33,333 nucleotides of DNA from UBA3006 sp031401235 (GCA_031401235.1 JANNRJ010000024.1:1-33333); one strand, 5' to 3'. Numbered from the stretch's first letter, positions 7,826 through 16,535 are shown. Numbers and translations are program-made. Notes: generated by a model not told the origin, from the letters alone.

Positions 7826-9731
7826 CCCTTCCCTGATCAATGATCGTTATGACCTCGGCAAGAGCATCGGCCGTGGAGGCATGGCCGAGGTTTTCCTCGC
7901 CCACGACGTGTTGCTTAATCGACCAATCGCACTCAAGGTCCTCTTTGCTGAGTACGCCACAGATCCAGCATTCGTTGAGCGCTTTCGACGTGAGGCCCAG
8001 TCGGCGGCGAACCTCACGCATCCAAACATTGTCGGCGTCTACGACTGGGGACGCGTTGGAAACACTTACTTTATCGCAATGGAATATGTTCAAGGTCGCA
8101 CTTTGGCTTCAATACTTGCCGAACGAAAGCAACTCACTTCGACACAGGCATGCGACATCGCTATAAAAATTGCCGCAGCCCTTGGCGTCGCCCACGATAA
8201 TGGCGTAGTTCATCGGGATATCAAGCCCGGCAATATCTTGATTGGTAGCAACGGGCAAGTGAAAGTCGCTGACTTTGGAATTGCGCGGGCATTTGGTTCT
8301 GAAGTTGCTGAAGCATTGACACAAACCGGTTCGGTGATGGGAACGGCAACATACTTCTCTCCTGAGCAAGCCCAGGGTGGACAACCGGACCCACGCAGCG
8401 ACATTTACTCGCTTGGAATCGTGATGTACGAAATGATCGCTGGTCGAACGCCATTTTTTGGCGACAACGCCGTTGGCGTTGCCTATCAGCAGGTGCACAA
8501 TTCACCGCCTCCACTGCATCAGTTTGCACCAGACGTTCCAAACGCGTTCGAGGCGATTGTGGCCAAATGTCTTGCCAAATCACCACTACGTCGATATACG
8601 AATGCGGTGGAGCTGCGCGATGATCTGCGACGATTCGCCAATGGTGAAGAGGTTCGCGCTCTCACCGAAATTCGCGGTACGGCATTGATTGCTAGTACCA
8701 AAGAAACGACTCCACGCCCGACTGCACCAGCAGAACAATTCGGTAGCGCCGACGAATATCCACCGTATGACGATTTGGTACCCCAGCGCACGGCTTTGTA
8801 TGTATTCGGTGCCGTGTTCATCGCCCTTATCCTGCTTGCCGGTGGAATATTCCTCTACCGAACCTTGGCTTCCGGTGGTTCCTCAGCATCAATCACTATC
8901 CCCGATGTCTCTAACCGGTCACTTGCAGATGCAAGTGCGCAGCTACTTGATCTAGGTCTCACACCGATTCCTAACGCTGTTCCTCGCGATGACATCGGTG
9001 ATGACATTGTGTACGCCCAGGATCCTCCACCGAGCGTTCTTGCACGCTCCGGCGACACCGTCACGCTCACGTACAACCCGGCAAGCGCAAAAGTTATGGT
9101 GCCGGCAATCCAGGGATTATTGGTCAAAGATGCAACCGCCTTACTAGCGCCACTTGGGCTTCAATTGATCGTTGCCGAAGTTCGCAATGATCCTCTAGTC
9201 CCGCTAAATCAAATAATTACTCAAGACCCGCCTGCTACCACTCTCGTGCGATCTGGTTCGGCAGTAAGTGTCGTTGTTTCAGGTGGCAACGGTGGCCAGG
9301 TAATTCCAAATGTACAAGGTCAAGTTGCGTTGGCTGCCCAGCAATTACTGCAAAGCTCACCGTACAGTTTTATCGTTACTGTTAAGGAAGAGAATTCTCC
9401 AACAATTGAGCGGGGCCGAGTTACTCGCACTGAACCGGTCATCGGGGTTTCGCTGGCACCCGGCTCACCTGTGACGTTGTTTGTCTCAAAAGGAGTGTCG
9501 ACCGTAACTGTTCCATTTGTGGAATCACTTACCGAAGAAGATGCTCGGGCACAACTCAATGCAATTGGTCTCGTTGCCGAGGTGAAGTATCAAGATGTAC
9601 CAAGTGGCGACCCCAGCGATGGTCGAGTCATCTCACAGGGAACTCAATCCGGCACCCAAGTGGAAATCGGAACAAAGGTGAAGATAACTGTTGGTCGTGG
9701 CGTAGTTACGACGACAACAACGACTGCTTAG
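7815..9731 (+). CDS. pknB: PknB-type serine/threonine kinase with four PASTA domains
   Basis: A transmembrane kinase of 638 residues that senses cell-wall fragments and phosphorylates division and growth proteins. The kinase domain (about 11-275) has the Gly loop GRGGMAEV, K41, the catalytic loop HRDIKPGN (D135), DFG (153-155) and an activation loop with T169 and T171, equivalent to the autophosphorylated threonines of mycobacterial PknB. A juxtamembrane linker precedes the helix at about 327-348. Four PASTA repeats follow, starting near residues 359, 425, 492 and 558. The C-terminus ends in a run of threonines. The gene is last in the fhaA-pstP-pknB operon and converges with trpG, overlapping it by 26 bases. 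Confidence 0.96.
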   Translation: MADNPSLINDRYDLGKSIGRGGMAEVFLAHDVLLNRPIALKVLFAEYATDPAFVERFRREAQSAANLTHPNIVGVYDWGRVGNTYFIAMEYVQGRTLASILAERKQLTSTQACDIAIKIAAALGVAHDNGVVHRDIKPGNILIGSNGQVKVADFGIARAFGSEVAEALTQTGSVMGTATYFSPEQAQGGQPDPRSDIYSLGIVMYEMIAGRTPFFGDNAVGVAYQQVHNSPPPLHQFAPDVPNAFEAIVAKCLAKSPLRRYTNAVELRDDLRRFANGEEVRALTEIRGTALIASTKETTPRPTAPAEQFGSADEYPPYDDLVPQRTALYVFGAVFIALILLAGGIFLYRTLASGGSSASITIPDVSNRSLADASAQLLDLGLTPIPNAVPRDDIGDDIVYAQDPPPSVLARSGDTVTLTYNPASAKVMVPAIQGLLVKDATALLAPLGLQLIVAEVRNDPLVPLNQIITQDPPATTLVRSGSAVSVVVSGGNGGQVIPNVQGQVALAAQQLLQSSPYSFIVTVKEENSPTIERGRVTRTEPVIGVSLAPGSPVTLFVSKGVSTVTVPFVESLTEEDARAQLNAIGLVAEVKYQDVPSGDPSDGRVISQGTQSGTQVEIGTKVKITVGRGVVTTTTTTA

Positions 9732-10302
9732 TGGCGCGTTCGACAAAATTTTTCATCAAGTTGTATCCATCCGTAGTGAGAACGCTTTCCGGATGAAATT
9801 GCACCCCTTCGACATCAAGTGTGCGGTGCCGAATACCCATAATCATTCCGTCTCGTGTTTTTGCCGTGACTACCAATTCCGGAGGGATCGAGATTGGCTC
9901 AATTACCAGTGAGTGGTAGCGAGTCGCAATAAGGGGTGAATTCAGACCTAGAAATACACCTTCATTACCGTGAATTACCTCTGATGATTTTCCGTGCACT
10001 AATTCTGGGGCACGAACCACGCGAGCACCGTAGACATGACCAATTGCTTGATGCCCTAAACAGACCCCGAGCACCGGAACGTGACCGGCAAATGCAACGA
10101 TCGACTCACACAATATGCCGGCAGTTTCCGGACGCCCTGGTCCGGGTGATAGTAAAACTGCATCTGGTTTCAAAGCCACGACATCGGCGACGCTTAATGC
10201 GTCATTACGTACGACAACCGGGTCCGCCCCAAGTTCACCCAAATATTGCACGAGGTTGTACACAAAACTGTCGTAATTATCAATCACCAAAATACGGACC
10301 AT
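9706..10302 (-). CDS. trpG: Glutamine amidotransferase subunit of anthranilate/aminodeoxychorismate synthase (TrpG/PabA)
   Basis: Supplies ammonia from glutamine to the chorismate-amination partner for tryptophan or folate synthesis. It is a class I amidotransferase of 198 residues. The nucleophile C81 sits in GVCLGHQ, the oxyanion motif is SPGPGRPE (52-59), and the catalytic H170 and E172 are in FHPES. The sequence cannot decide between tryptophan and folate roles; many actinobacteria use one subunit for both. No partner TrpE/PabB gene is in the window. Its position next to pknB and crgA matches the conserved order in other actinobacteria (recall). Confidence 0.93.
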   Translation of the reverse strand: MVRILVIDNYDSFVYNLVQYLGELGADPVVVRNDALSVADVVALKPDAVLLSPGPGRPETAGILCESIVAFAGHVPVLGVCLGHQAIGHVYGARVVRAPELVHGKSSEVIHGNEGVFLGLNSPLIATRYHSLVIEPISIPPELVVTAKTRDGMIMGIRHRTLDVEGVQFHPESVLTTDGYNLMKNFVERATKQSLLSS

Positions 10303-10351
10303 ACCCCTAGCCTGCCTGATTGCGAGGGTGGGAAGAAACCCCTTTTCGATC

Positions 10352-10357
10352 TACAAT
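10352..10357 (+). promoter_or_regulatory. -10 element for crgA, probable leaderless transcript
   Basis: TACAAT matches the TATAAT consensus at five of six positions and ends nine bases before ATG 10367. A transcript starting at the usual distance would carry a leader of 0-3 bases. No ribosome binding site precedes the ATG. Confidence 0.5.
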
Positions 10358-10366
10358 GAAAACCTC

Positions 10367-10708
10367 ATGGCGCCCCCTAAACGTCGCACCGGTGGACGCA
10401 CTACACCAAAAGGCACCCAGCCTGGTCGCGTGCATGAAACACACCGGCTCGATTCTTCCGATCCAACATCAATGCATGGCCAAACGCTCGCCGAACCATC
10501 ATCTCGCTACACACCACCTGTTCTGCGTCAGCAAAAGGTAAGTCCGCGATGGGTCCCGGTGCTGATGTTTTGTTTGCTTGGAATTGGAACACTCGTCATT
10601 TTGTTTTATTACCTCGGGTTCGTACCTGGCGGTCGCAACAACTGGTATCTCTTTGCCGGCCTCACTAGCGTGCTCAGCGGATTGTTCACCGCAACCAAGT
10701 ACCACTAA
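10367..10708 (+). CDS. crgA: CrgA-like cell-division membrane protein
   Basis: A 113-residue protein: a basic, Pro/Thr-rich cytoplasmic lead of about 60 residues, then two transmembrane helices (about 64-84 and 92-110). The start of the helical part (SPRWVP) and the ending TKYH resemble the UPF0233/CrgA family. CrgA coordinates FtsZ-ring and peptidoglycan synthesis proteins at the septum. The long disordered N-terminus is larger than the mycobacterial protein. ATG 10367 was preferred to GTG 10328 because of the -10 element between them and the basic MAPPKRR start. Its neighbours trpG and pknB fit the known actinobacterial context. Confidence 0.85.
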   Translation: MAPPKRRTGGRTTPKGTQPGRVHETHRLDSSDPTSMHGQTLAEPSSRYTPPVLRQQKVSPRWVPVLMFCLLGIGTLVILFYYLGFVPGGRNNWYLFAGLTSVLSGLFTATKYH

Positions 10709-10709
10709 C

Positions 10710-10967
10710 TCACTCAATCGGTGCAACCAAATCCATATCCTCAAGACAGTGTCGCGGCGCTGGCGGGTCTTGGTCTGGTGCCATAACCATCCGTAATTCA
10801 ACTCCGCACACCGAACACCGATAACGCACATTTATTCGCCGCATCTCACCAGCCGGAGGCGGTGGCGGAAGCGAAGTGGTCATACCTCGCAACATTCCAA
10901 TTCCAACTCTCCACACGACCACCATGATTGCAATCCCAATGAAGACCCAGACAAAGGTCCCAAACAT
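10710..10967 (-). CDS. Small single-pass membrane protein with Cys-rich tail, unknown function
   Basis: An 85-residue protein with one N-terminal transmembrane helix (about 4-22), a Pro-rich linker (PPPPP) and a C-terminal domain with CSVCG and a later RHC. Three cysteines plus histidine could form an incomplete zinc ribbon. It ends one base from the crgA stop, tail to tail, and starts 18 bases after the thiolase stop on the same strand, so it may be the last gene of that transcript. Not recognised as a named family. Confidence 0.7.
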   Translation of the reverse strand: MFGTFVWVFIGIAIMVVVWRVGIGMLRGMTTSLPPPPPAGEMRRINVRYRCSVCGVELRMVMAPDQDPPAPRHCLEDMDLVAPIE

Positions 10968-10985
10968 CAGCGTGATATCAGCGCG

Positions 10986-12155
10986 TTATCCGAGGCGTTC
11001 AATGATGGTTGCATTGGCCATACCGCCACCCTCACACATCGTTTGCAGTCCATATCGTCCGCCGGTGCGCTCCAATTCATTGAGCAATGTTGTCATCAGT
11101 CGAGCACCAGAGGCCCCCAGAGGGTGACCTAGGGCAATGGCTCCGCCATTGACATTTACTTTGCTCATATCGGGATGCAATTCTTTTTCCCACGCCAGGA
11201 CTACTGCCGCAAACGCTTCATTAATTTCCACTAAGTCAATATCGTCCATTGTCAGTCCAGCGCGTTCAAGAACTTTCTGTGTTGCCGGAATTGGCGCAGT
11301 GAGCATAAACCGAGGATCTTCAGCGGCAAGAGCAAAGTTGACAAATCTGGCCCGTGGTTTTAGCCCAAGCTTCTTGGCTCGATCTTCGCTCATAATCAGG
11401 ATCGCCGCAGCACCATCAGTTATTTGAGAAGAGTTTCCAGCCGTAATTCGCCCCCCTTGTTCAACTGGGCGAAACGCTGGCTTCAGCGATGCAAGTTTCT
11501 CACGCGATGTTTCGCGAATCCCTTCGTCGGTGGTCATCATCGTGCCGTCGGCATCAAGGACTGGAACGATCTGGCTTTGAAAACGGCCTTCGCTAGTGGC
11601 CCGAGCGGCATATTCCTGTGAACGGGCACCAAAATCGTCTAGAGCCTCGCGCGAAATGTTCCATTTTTCTGCAATCATTTCGGCCGAAATACCTTGTCCG
11701 ACGAGTCCGCCGACATCGGCGTACCTAGCCTGGACGCGGGGGCCAAACGGATACCCAAACTTTCCTTCGGCTATTGCCGAACCCATTGGCACCCTCGACA
11801 TGACTTCGACTCCAGCGGCAACCACTACGTCGTAAGCGCCAGCGATCACACCTTGGGCGGCAAAATGAGCCGCCTGTTGGCTAGAACCACATTGACGGTC
11901 AACTGTCGTGCCTGGCACAGAATCGGGCCAGCCAGCTGCGAGAACTGCATTGCGCGCCACATTGAGACTTTGCTCACCCACTTGCATCACGCAACCCATG
12001 ACCACATCATCGATCGATGCCGGATCTAAACCTGTTCGCTCAATAAGTTTCGACATCACTTCGGCGGCAAGGTCAACAGGATGCCAATTCTTCATTCGAC
12101 CATTTCGTTTGCCAAGTGGGCTCCGAATCGCATCAACTATTACGGCTGTAACCAT
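10986..12155 (-). CDS. Thiolase-family acetyl-CoA acyltransferase
   Basis: Catalyses thiolytic cleavage of 3-ketoacyl-CoA, or the reverse condensation. The 389-residue protein has all catalytic motifs: nucleophile C89 in DRQCGSS, NEAFA, H344 in GHPLGASGAR, and C374 in CEGGGMA. The substrate is not resolved; the family includes fatty-acid and steroid-side-chain thiolases. The start at ATG 12155 is supported by GAGGAG six bases upstream, against the TTG at 12161. It lies 66 bases after the MarR gene on the same strand, in a cluster with a flavin reductase and near a Baeyer-Villiger enzyme, so a catabolic role is likely. Confidence 0.92.
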   Translation of the reverse strand: MVTAVIVDAIRSPLGKRNGRMKNWHPVDLAAEVMSKLIERTGLDPASIDDVVMGCVMQVGEQSLNVARNAVLAAGWPDSVPGTTVDRQCGSSQQAAHFAAQGVIAGAYDVVVAAGVEVMSRVPMGSAIAEGKFGYPFGPRVQARYADVGGLVGQGISAEMIAEKWNISREALDDFGARSQEYAARATSEGRFQSQIVPVLDADGTMMTTDEGIRETSREKLASLKPAFRPVEQGGRITAGNSSQITDGAAAILIMSEDRAKKLGLKPRARFVNFALAAEDPRFMLTAPIPATQKVLERAGLTMDDIDLVEINEAFAAVVLAWEKELHPDMSKVNVNGGAIALGHPLGASGARLMTTLLNELERTGGRYGLQTMCEGGGMANATIIERLG

Positions 12156-12161
12156 GGTCAA

Positions 12162-12167
12162 CTCCTC
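12162..12167 (-). promoter_or_regulatory. Ribosome binding site that fixes the thiolase start
   Basis: GAGGAG on the minus strand stands six bases before ATG 12155. It would overlap the spacing needed for the TTG at 12161, so the ATG is the better start. Confidence 0.7.
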
Positions 12168-12221
12168 TGGGATCTCTAGATCGCTGTTCCACTAGTTTGC
12201 CTTGCGTACCGACCAAAACCT

Positions 12222-12662
12222 TCACTGGGCGTCGAGCACCTTGGTAAATACTCGATGCAATGCGACGACATCGGTGTCGGTGAGTTGGTTGGTGAACGCT
12301 CGCTTAACAATGCGGTGGTACACCGCGCTCGCACCCCGCCAAGTTTCGCGTCCACTCTTGGTGATTGACACCATGACCGCACGATTGTCATCATCGTTGA
12401 GTTTCTCGCGAATCACAAACCCCGCCTCCTCAAGGCCGTCAATTTGTCGCGACAAACTTGATGGGTGCACCATCACTCGTTCGGCAAGATCCATTGCCCG
12501 CAACTGACCACCCACAATCTGCAATGCATCAAGAATTTCAAACCAGGTGAGTGGAAGTTGGCGATACTCATGTAATTCTCGGGTAAGCATCCGGACAATC
12601 GCCGCGTGACCAAGCAGAAATGCTCGCCACACCTCTAGGCGATCAGCATCGGGCGCGGTCAT
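12222..12662 (-). CDS. MarR-family transcriptional regulator
   Basis: A 146-residue winged-helix regulator. The DNA-binding core spans about 38-105: a recognition-helix segment with VHPSSLSRQIDGLEEAGF and the wing with EKLNDDDNRAVMVSITKSG, both typical of MarR. Members are usually repressors released by small aromatic or phenolic ligands. It starts four bases after the reductase stop and precedes the thiolase, so it is cotranscribed with catabolic-type enzymes it may control. No operator could be assigned with confidence. Confidence 0.92.
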   Translation of the reverse strand: MTAPDADRLEVWRAFLLGHAAIVRMLTRELHEYRQLPLTWFEILDALQIVGGQLRAMDLAERVMVHPSSLSRQIDGLEEAGFVIREKLNDDDNRAVMVSITKSGRETWRGASAVYHRIVKRAFTNQLTDTDVVALHRVFTKVLDAQ

Positions 12663-12666
12663 ATCA

Positions 12667-13914
12667 TCAAAGACTATTGACTAGAGCCACTGCATCCGAC
12701 AACGAGGCACGCTCAGCCAACAACGTTCGACAGCGCATAACAACCTTTGGCATTGAAATGCCCAACACTCCTCGAAGTCGATCACGTCGATAGTAGAACG
12801 CAATCAACTTTCCAGACTCCTCATTGCCAGCAACGATTTTCATCTCATCGTCGGATGTGGCTCGACCAAGAAACTGGATGCGAGCTTCAAATTGATCGCT
12901 CCAAAAGAATGGAACCGAAATGTATGGTTGCGCGTCTTCGCCGCGCGAAGTTGCCAACATGTTTCTTGCCGCATGGGCGCCTTGTTCGGCAGCGTTAGTC
13001 CAATGTTCGATACGCATTGTCGGTTCATCATCAATAAACAATGCATTGGGCCATCGCGCAACATCTCCGGCGGCGTAAATTCCGGGAACACCAACATTTA
13101 GTGATGCATCACACATCACCCCATTGTGTAAAGACAGTCCACTCGACGTGAGCCATTCGGTCGCTGGTTCGACTCCAATGCCCACGACCACCACATCTGC
13201 CGGGACGATGGTGCCATTGCCCAGTTCAACACCGCTGACCGCATCCGTGCCAATAATTTGCACTACGTCCACGCCGCATCGAATCTTTACTCCGTGACTC
13301 TCATGCACATTGGCGATAATTTGACCAACGGTTTCACCCACAACCCGCAACAGCGGAACTGCGAGACCTTCCAATATTTCGACATCACAACCCCGTTGAC
13401 GGGCGGTGGCAGCAACTTCTAGACCGATAAATCCGGCGCCGATGATGACGATACGGGTTCCCTGTTTCAAGTCCTTGCGTAAGGCAATCGCATCGTCGAT
13501 AGTGCGCAGGAGATGTAATCCGACTAGTTCTGGCTGCTGAGGAAGACGCCGAGGGACTCCGCCAGTTGCAATTATTAGTCCATCAAAAGATATGACCTGT
13601 GATTTGCCGTTGACTTGGCTGTCAACGTTAGGCAGGTCAATGGTGATCGTACGATTCGTTACCGATAGCGCCGTGGCAACGGCACTAGGTTTGAATATCA
13701 AATTTAGCGAGTCAAATGCATCGTTAGAGCGCAGTTGAACTCGCTCCGGTTCCCAATCACCGAGCAGCAGCTTCTTTGACAATGGGGGTCGATCATATGG
13801 ACGATGGCGTTCGCTACCGACCAAAGTGATCGCACCGATATATCCGTCATTGCGCAATGTTTCACATGCACGAATTCCAGCAAGAGATGCGCCAACTACG
13901 ACAACATGATCCAT
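12667..13914 (-). CDS. FAD-dependent NAD(P)H-ferredoxin/rubredoxin-type reductase
   Basis: A 415-residue flavoprotein of the putidaredoxin/rhodocoxin reductase type. The FAD site is VVVGASLAGIRA (residues 5-16), followed by PYDRPPLSK. The NAD(P)H Rossmann motif is IIGAGFIGLE, with an acidic residue (ILE) at the end of strand two, suggesting NADH. The second FAD motif includes IYAAGDVAR, and the C-terminal reductase domain begins around VPFFWSDQF. Such enzymes pass electrons to a ferredoxin that feeds a cytochrome P450 or dioxygenase, but neither is in the window. AGGA lies seven bases before the ATG. It is divergent from the monooxygenase gene. Confidence 0.92.
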   Translation of the reverse strand: MDHVVVVGASLAGIRACETLRNDGYIGAITLVGSERHRPYDRPPLSKKLLLGDWEPERVQLRSNDAFDSLNLIFKPSAVATALSVTNRTITIDLPNVDSQVNGKSQVISFDGLIIATGGVPRRLPQQPELVGLHLLRTIDDAIALRKDLKQGTRIVIIGAGFIGLEVAATARQRGCDVEILEGLAVPLLRVVGETVGQIIANVHESHGVKIRCGVDVVQIIGTDAVSGVELGNGTIVPADVVVVGIGVEPATEWLTSSGLSLHNGVMCDASLNVGVPGIYAAGDVARWPNALFIDDEPTMRIEHWTNAAEQGAHAARNMLATSRGEDAQPYISVPFFWSDQFEARIQFLGRATSDDEMKIVAGNEESGKLIAFYYRRDRLRGVLGISMPKVVMRCRTLLAERASLSDAVALVNSL

Positions 13915-13988
13915 TTTGATGTCCTGCTTCGATGAATTGCGAATTACATACGAGTCCTACACTCAAGTACACCACGACAGTACAGGGC

Positions 13989-15920
13989 ATGGTCGCACAC
14001 GTGAAACGCCAACTTCAACCGATCCTTGATAGCAATGATGTCATCGCCACCGCACTCGAGTCGGCGGAACTTGCGGCATTGCTCCCAGCACTTGCATACC
14101 TCACCGGCGATCTCTCGCTTTTGTGTGATCATCTTCGGCCTGATCCGCTACGGGCACGCGATGAGTTCAACGGATATTCCCCGGATCAGCAAATCGAGAT
14201 TCGTTCCCGCGCACTGAAAGCGATCATCGCTTACCGAGACGCTGGACAGGCACCGGCCAAATCGACTGACTCATCGACTCTGCATCGAATTATGGAGCAT
14301 GCAACTGGTGAGGCGGTGCCAGTCAATTATTTGCCATTGCTGTGTGAAGAACTCTCCGCAAGTGGAGACGATCTCCGGGCACCGCAGTGGGCGAAGTCTG
14401 ATATTGCCCCAGTTCGCCAATTCACGGTCGCAATTATCGGCTCTGGAATGTCCGGATTATTAGCCGCACATCGGTTGAAGCAAGCAGGAATCTCTTTTAC
14501 TATCTACGAAAAGAACGATGACGTTGGTGGCACTTGGCGTGAAAACACATACCCAGGATGTCGAGTCGACATCCCTAACCATATGTATTCCTATTCATTT
14601 GCTCAGCGCAATGACTGGCCGCAATTTTTTTCAGCCCAACCCGTACTACTTAATTACTTTCGCGAGTGCGCCGACCAGTTTGGGCTACGAGAACATATCC
14701 ATTTCGGAACATCAGTAGAAGAAATGCGTTTCTCTGATGAATCGGAAAAATGGACATTACAGCTCCGCACCCAGCATGGTCTCACGGCGGTTACTGCCGA
14801 TGTCGTGATTAGCGCCGTTGGTCAACTGAATCGTCCAGCGTTTCCACAAATTGATGGGCTTGACAAGTTCAGCGGATTGTCTTTCCACTCTGCCCAATGG
14901 CCAGAACACGTCGATCTATCCGGAAAGCGAGTGGCGGTGATCGGAAACGGTGCAAGTGCGATTCAATTTATTCCGGTCATTGCCGAGCAAGTGGAGCATC
15001 TCACCGTCTTTCAACGCACGCCTAACTGGTTTTTCCCCGCGCCGCAGTATCACCAGAAAGTTCCCTCTGGATTGCAGTGGCTATTTCAACACCTCCCTGG
15101 ATACGCGCAGTGGTATAGGTTCTGGCTCTTTTGGAGACTGAGTGAAAATGTTTTGCCGGCATGTCGAATAGCTCCACAGTGGGATGGAGACGAATCCAGC
15201 ATTAGTCCACTTAATGATGAACTTCGGTCACTGCTAACGATGTACCTCGACTTTCAATTTTCCGACCGTCCAGATCTTCGAGCCAAGGTCGTTCCAAGTT
15301 ATCCGCCGGCAGCTAAACGAATCGTGGTTGATAATGGAGCCTGGGCCACCGCACTCAAACGGGACAATGTCTCACTAATTACTGATCACATTTCCAGGAT
15401 CACTGAACATGGCGTGTGCACATCGGATGACGTTGAACATGTCGCTGACGTCATCATCTACGCCACAGGTTTTCAGGCGTCCGAATTTCTTTCCCCGATG
15501 AGGGTTATTGGCCGCAATGGAATTGATCTCCATGAACAATGGAATGGCAATGCTCGGGCTTATCTCGGTATGACGATGCCAAATTTTCCGAACTTGTTCT
15601 GCCTCTATGGACCAAACACAAATGTCGTCGTCAATGGAAGCATTATTTTCTTCTCAGAATGCGAAGTTCACTATGTTCTTGGCTGCCTGAAATTGCTGCT
15701 CGAAGGCGACAAACACACTCTGGAGTGTCGTCAAGATATTCACGACACCTATAACACTTATATTGATGAAGGGAATTCTCAGATGGCTTGGGGAGTTTCA
15801 AAGGTGAGTAGTTGGTACAAGAATCGTCACGGTCGGGTGGCTCAAAATTGGCCATTTTCACTTATCGAATTTTGGGAACGAACTCGTGCTCCTGTCGCTG
15901 AGGAGCACATCATCAACTAA
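13989..15920 (+). CDS. Baeyer-Villiger flavin monooxygenase, 4-hydroxyacetophenone-monooxygenase-like
   Basis: Inserts one oxygen atom next to a ketone carbonyl using FAD, NADPH and O2, giving an ester or lactone. With the chosen start the protein has 643 residues. An N-terminal extension of about 145 residues precedes FAD motif GSGMSG, then GGTWRENTYPG. The type I fingerprint FxGxxxHxxxWP is exact (FSGLSFHSAQWP), followed by the NADPH motif IGNGASA, FQRTPNW and YATGF. The extension and the C-terminal SWYKN/GRV region match recalled features of 4-hydroxyacetophenone monooxygenase. ATG 13989 gives that family's length; the ATG at 13932 would leave only 17 bases to the divergent reductase gene. 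Natural substrate unknown. Confidence 0.93.
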   Translation: MVAHVKRQLQPILDSNDVIATALESAELAALLPALAYLTGDLSLLCDHLRPDPLRARDEFNGYSPDQQIEIRSRALKAIIAYRDAGQAPAKSTDSSTLHRIMEHATGEAVPVNYLPLLCEELSASGDDLRAPQWAKSDIAPVRQFTVAIIGSGMSGLLAAHRLKQAGISFTIYEKNDDVGGTWRENTYPGCRVDIPNHMYSYSFAQRNDWPQFFSAQPVLLNYFRECADQFGLREHIHFGTSVEEMRFSDESEKWTLQLRTQHGLTAVTADVVISAVGQLNRPAFPQIDGLDKFSGLSFHSAQWPEHVDLSGKRVAVIGNGASAIQFIPVIAEQVEHLTVFQRTPNWFFPAPQYHQKVPSGLQWLFQHLPGYAQWYRFWLFWRLSENVLPACRIAPQWDGDESSISPLNDELRSLLTMYLDFQFSDRPDLRAKVVPSYPPAAKRIVVDNGAWATALKRDNVSLITDHISRITEHGVCTSDDVEHVADVIIYATGFQASEFLSPMRVIGRNGIDLHEQWNGNARAYLGMTMPNFPNLFCLYGPNTNVVVNGSIIFFSECEVHYVLGCLKLLLEGDKHTLECRQDIHDTYNTYIDEGNSQMAWGVSKVSSWYKNRHGRVAQNWPFSLIEFWERTRAPVAEEHIIN

Positions 15921-16424
15921 TTAGAGTGTGAACTCATCTCGCAAGATCGCGTAACCAAGAGAATCTACGTATGTTCCCTCTTTAATGCGCCAAACATCTC
16001 TATAGGTTGCTTCGTGTCTGAATCCCGCTGATGCAAGCACTCGTTGCATTGCTTTGTTGTCGACCCGAGTCGTAGCTTCGATTCGGCGAATTTTGTCATA
16101 TGTGTCGAAGATATATCTCACTCCTTGAACTACCAGCTCCGTCCCAACGCCGTTCCCACGAGCGCTCTCATCAACATTCACAATGAATAAAGGGGATTCG
16201 GTGTCCGAATTTTTGATATCAAAGAACCGAATCAAGCCTTTCAAAGTTGCTGCTGAGTCTATATAGACCAATGTTTGGGTCGTGTTGCTGGAAAAATACT
16301 TTTCATTTCGCGCCTGCAATTCTTGTTCGTCAATTATCGGGTTGAGAAAGTATTCCCAATAATTTGACGTCAGTAGATGATGAAGTGCTGGAATATCTTC
16401 AGGTATGAACGGCCGGATTGCCAC
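15921..16424 (-). CDS. GNAT-family N-acetyltransferase (RimJ/RimL-like)
   Basis: A 167-residue acetyl-CoA-dependent acetyltransferase. The pyrophosphate-binding motif A is ESARGNGVGTEL, preceded by the acceptor strand FIVNVD. The later NKAMQRVLASAGFRHEA segment is typical of protein or small-molecule acetylases related to RimJ/RimL. GTG 16424 is the start, with a TAAAAC six bases upstream that may be a leaderless -10. Its stop is directly adjacent to the monooxygenase stop, tail to tail. The base composition looks AT-richer than its neighbours by eye. Substrate unknown. Confidence 0.88.
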   Translation of the reverse strand: MAIRPFIPEDIPALHHLLTSNYWEYFLNPIIDEQELQARNEKYFSSNTTQTLVYIDSAATLKGLIRFFDIKNSDTESPLFIVNVDESARGNGVGTELVVQGVRYIFDTYDKIRRIEATTRVDNKAMQRVLASAGFRHEATYRDVWRIKEGTYVDSLGYAILRDEFTL

Positions 16425-16535
16425 TTTTAAGTTTTACCATGGTCTAGAAATCAATACTGAAACTTCTCGAACCTTGTCTTCGCGTATTCAGGAAATATCT
16501 TTAGATCCGAGTTGGAAGTAAGAGGAAGATTGCAG

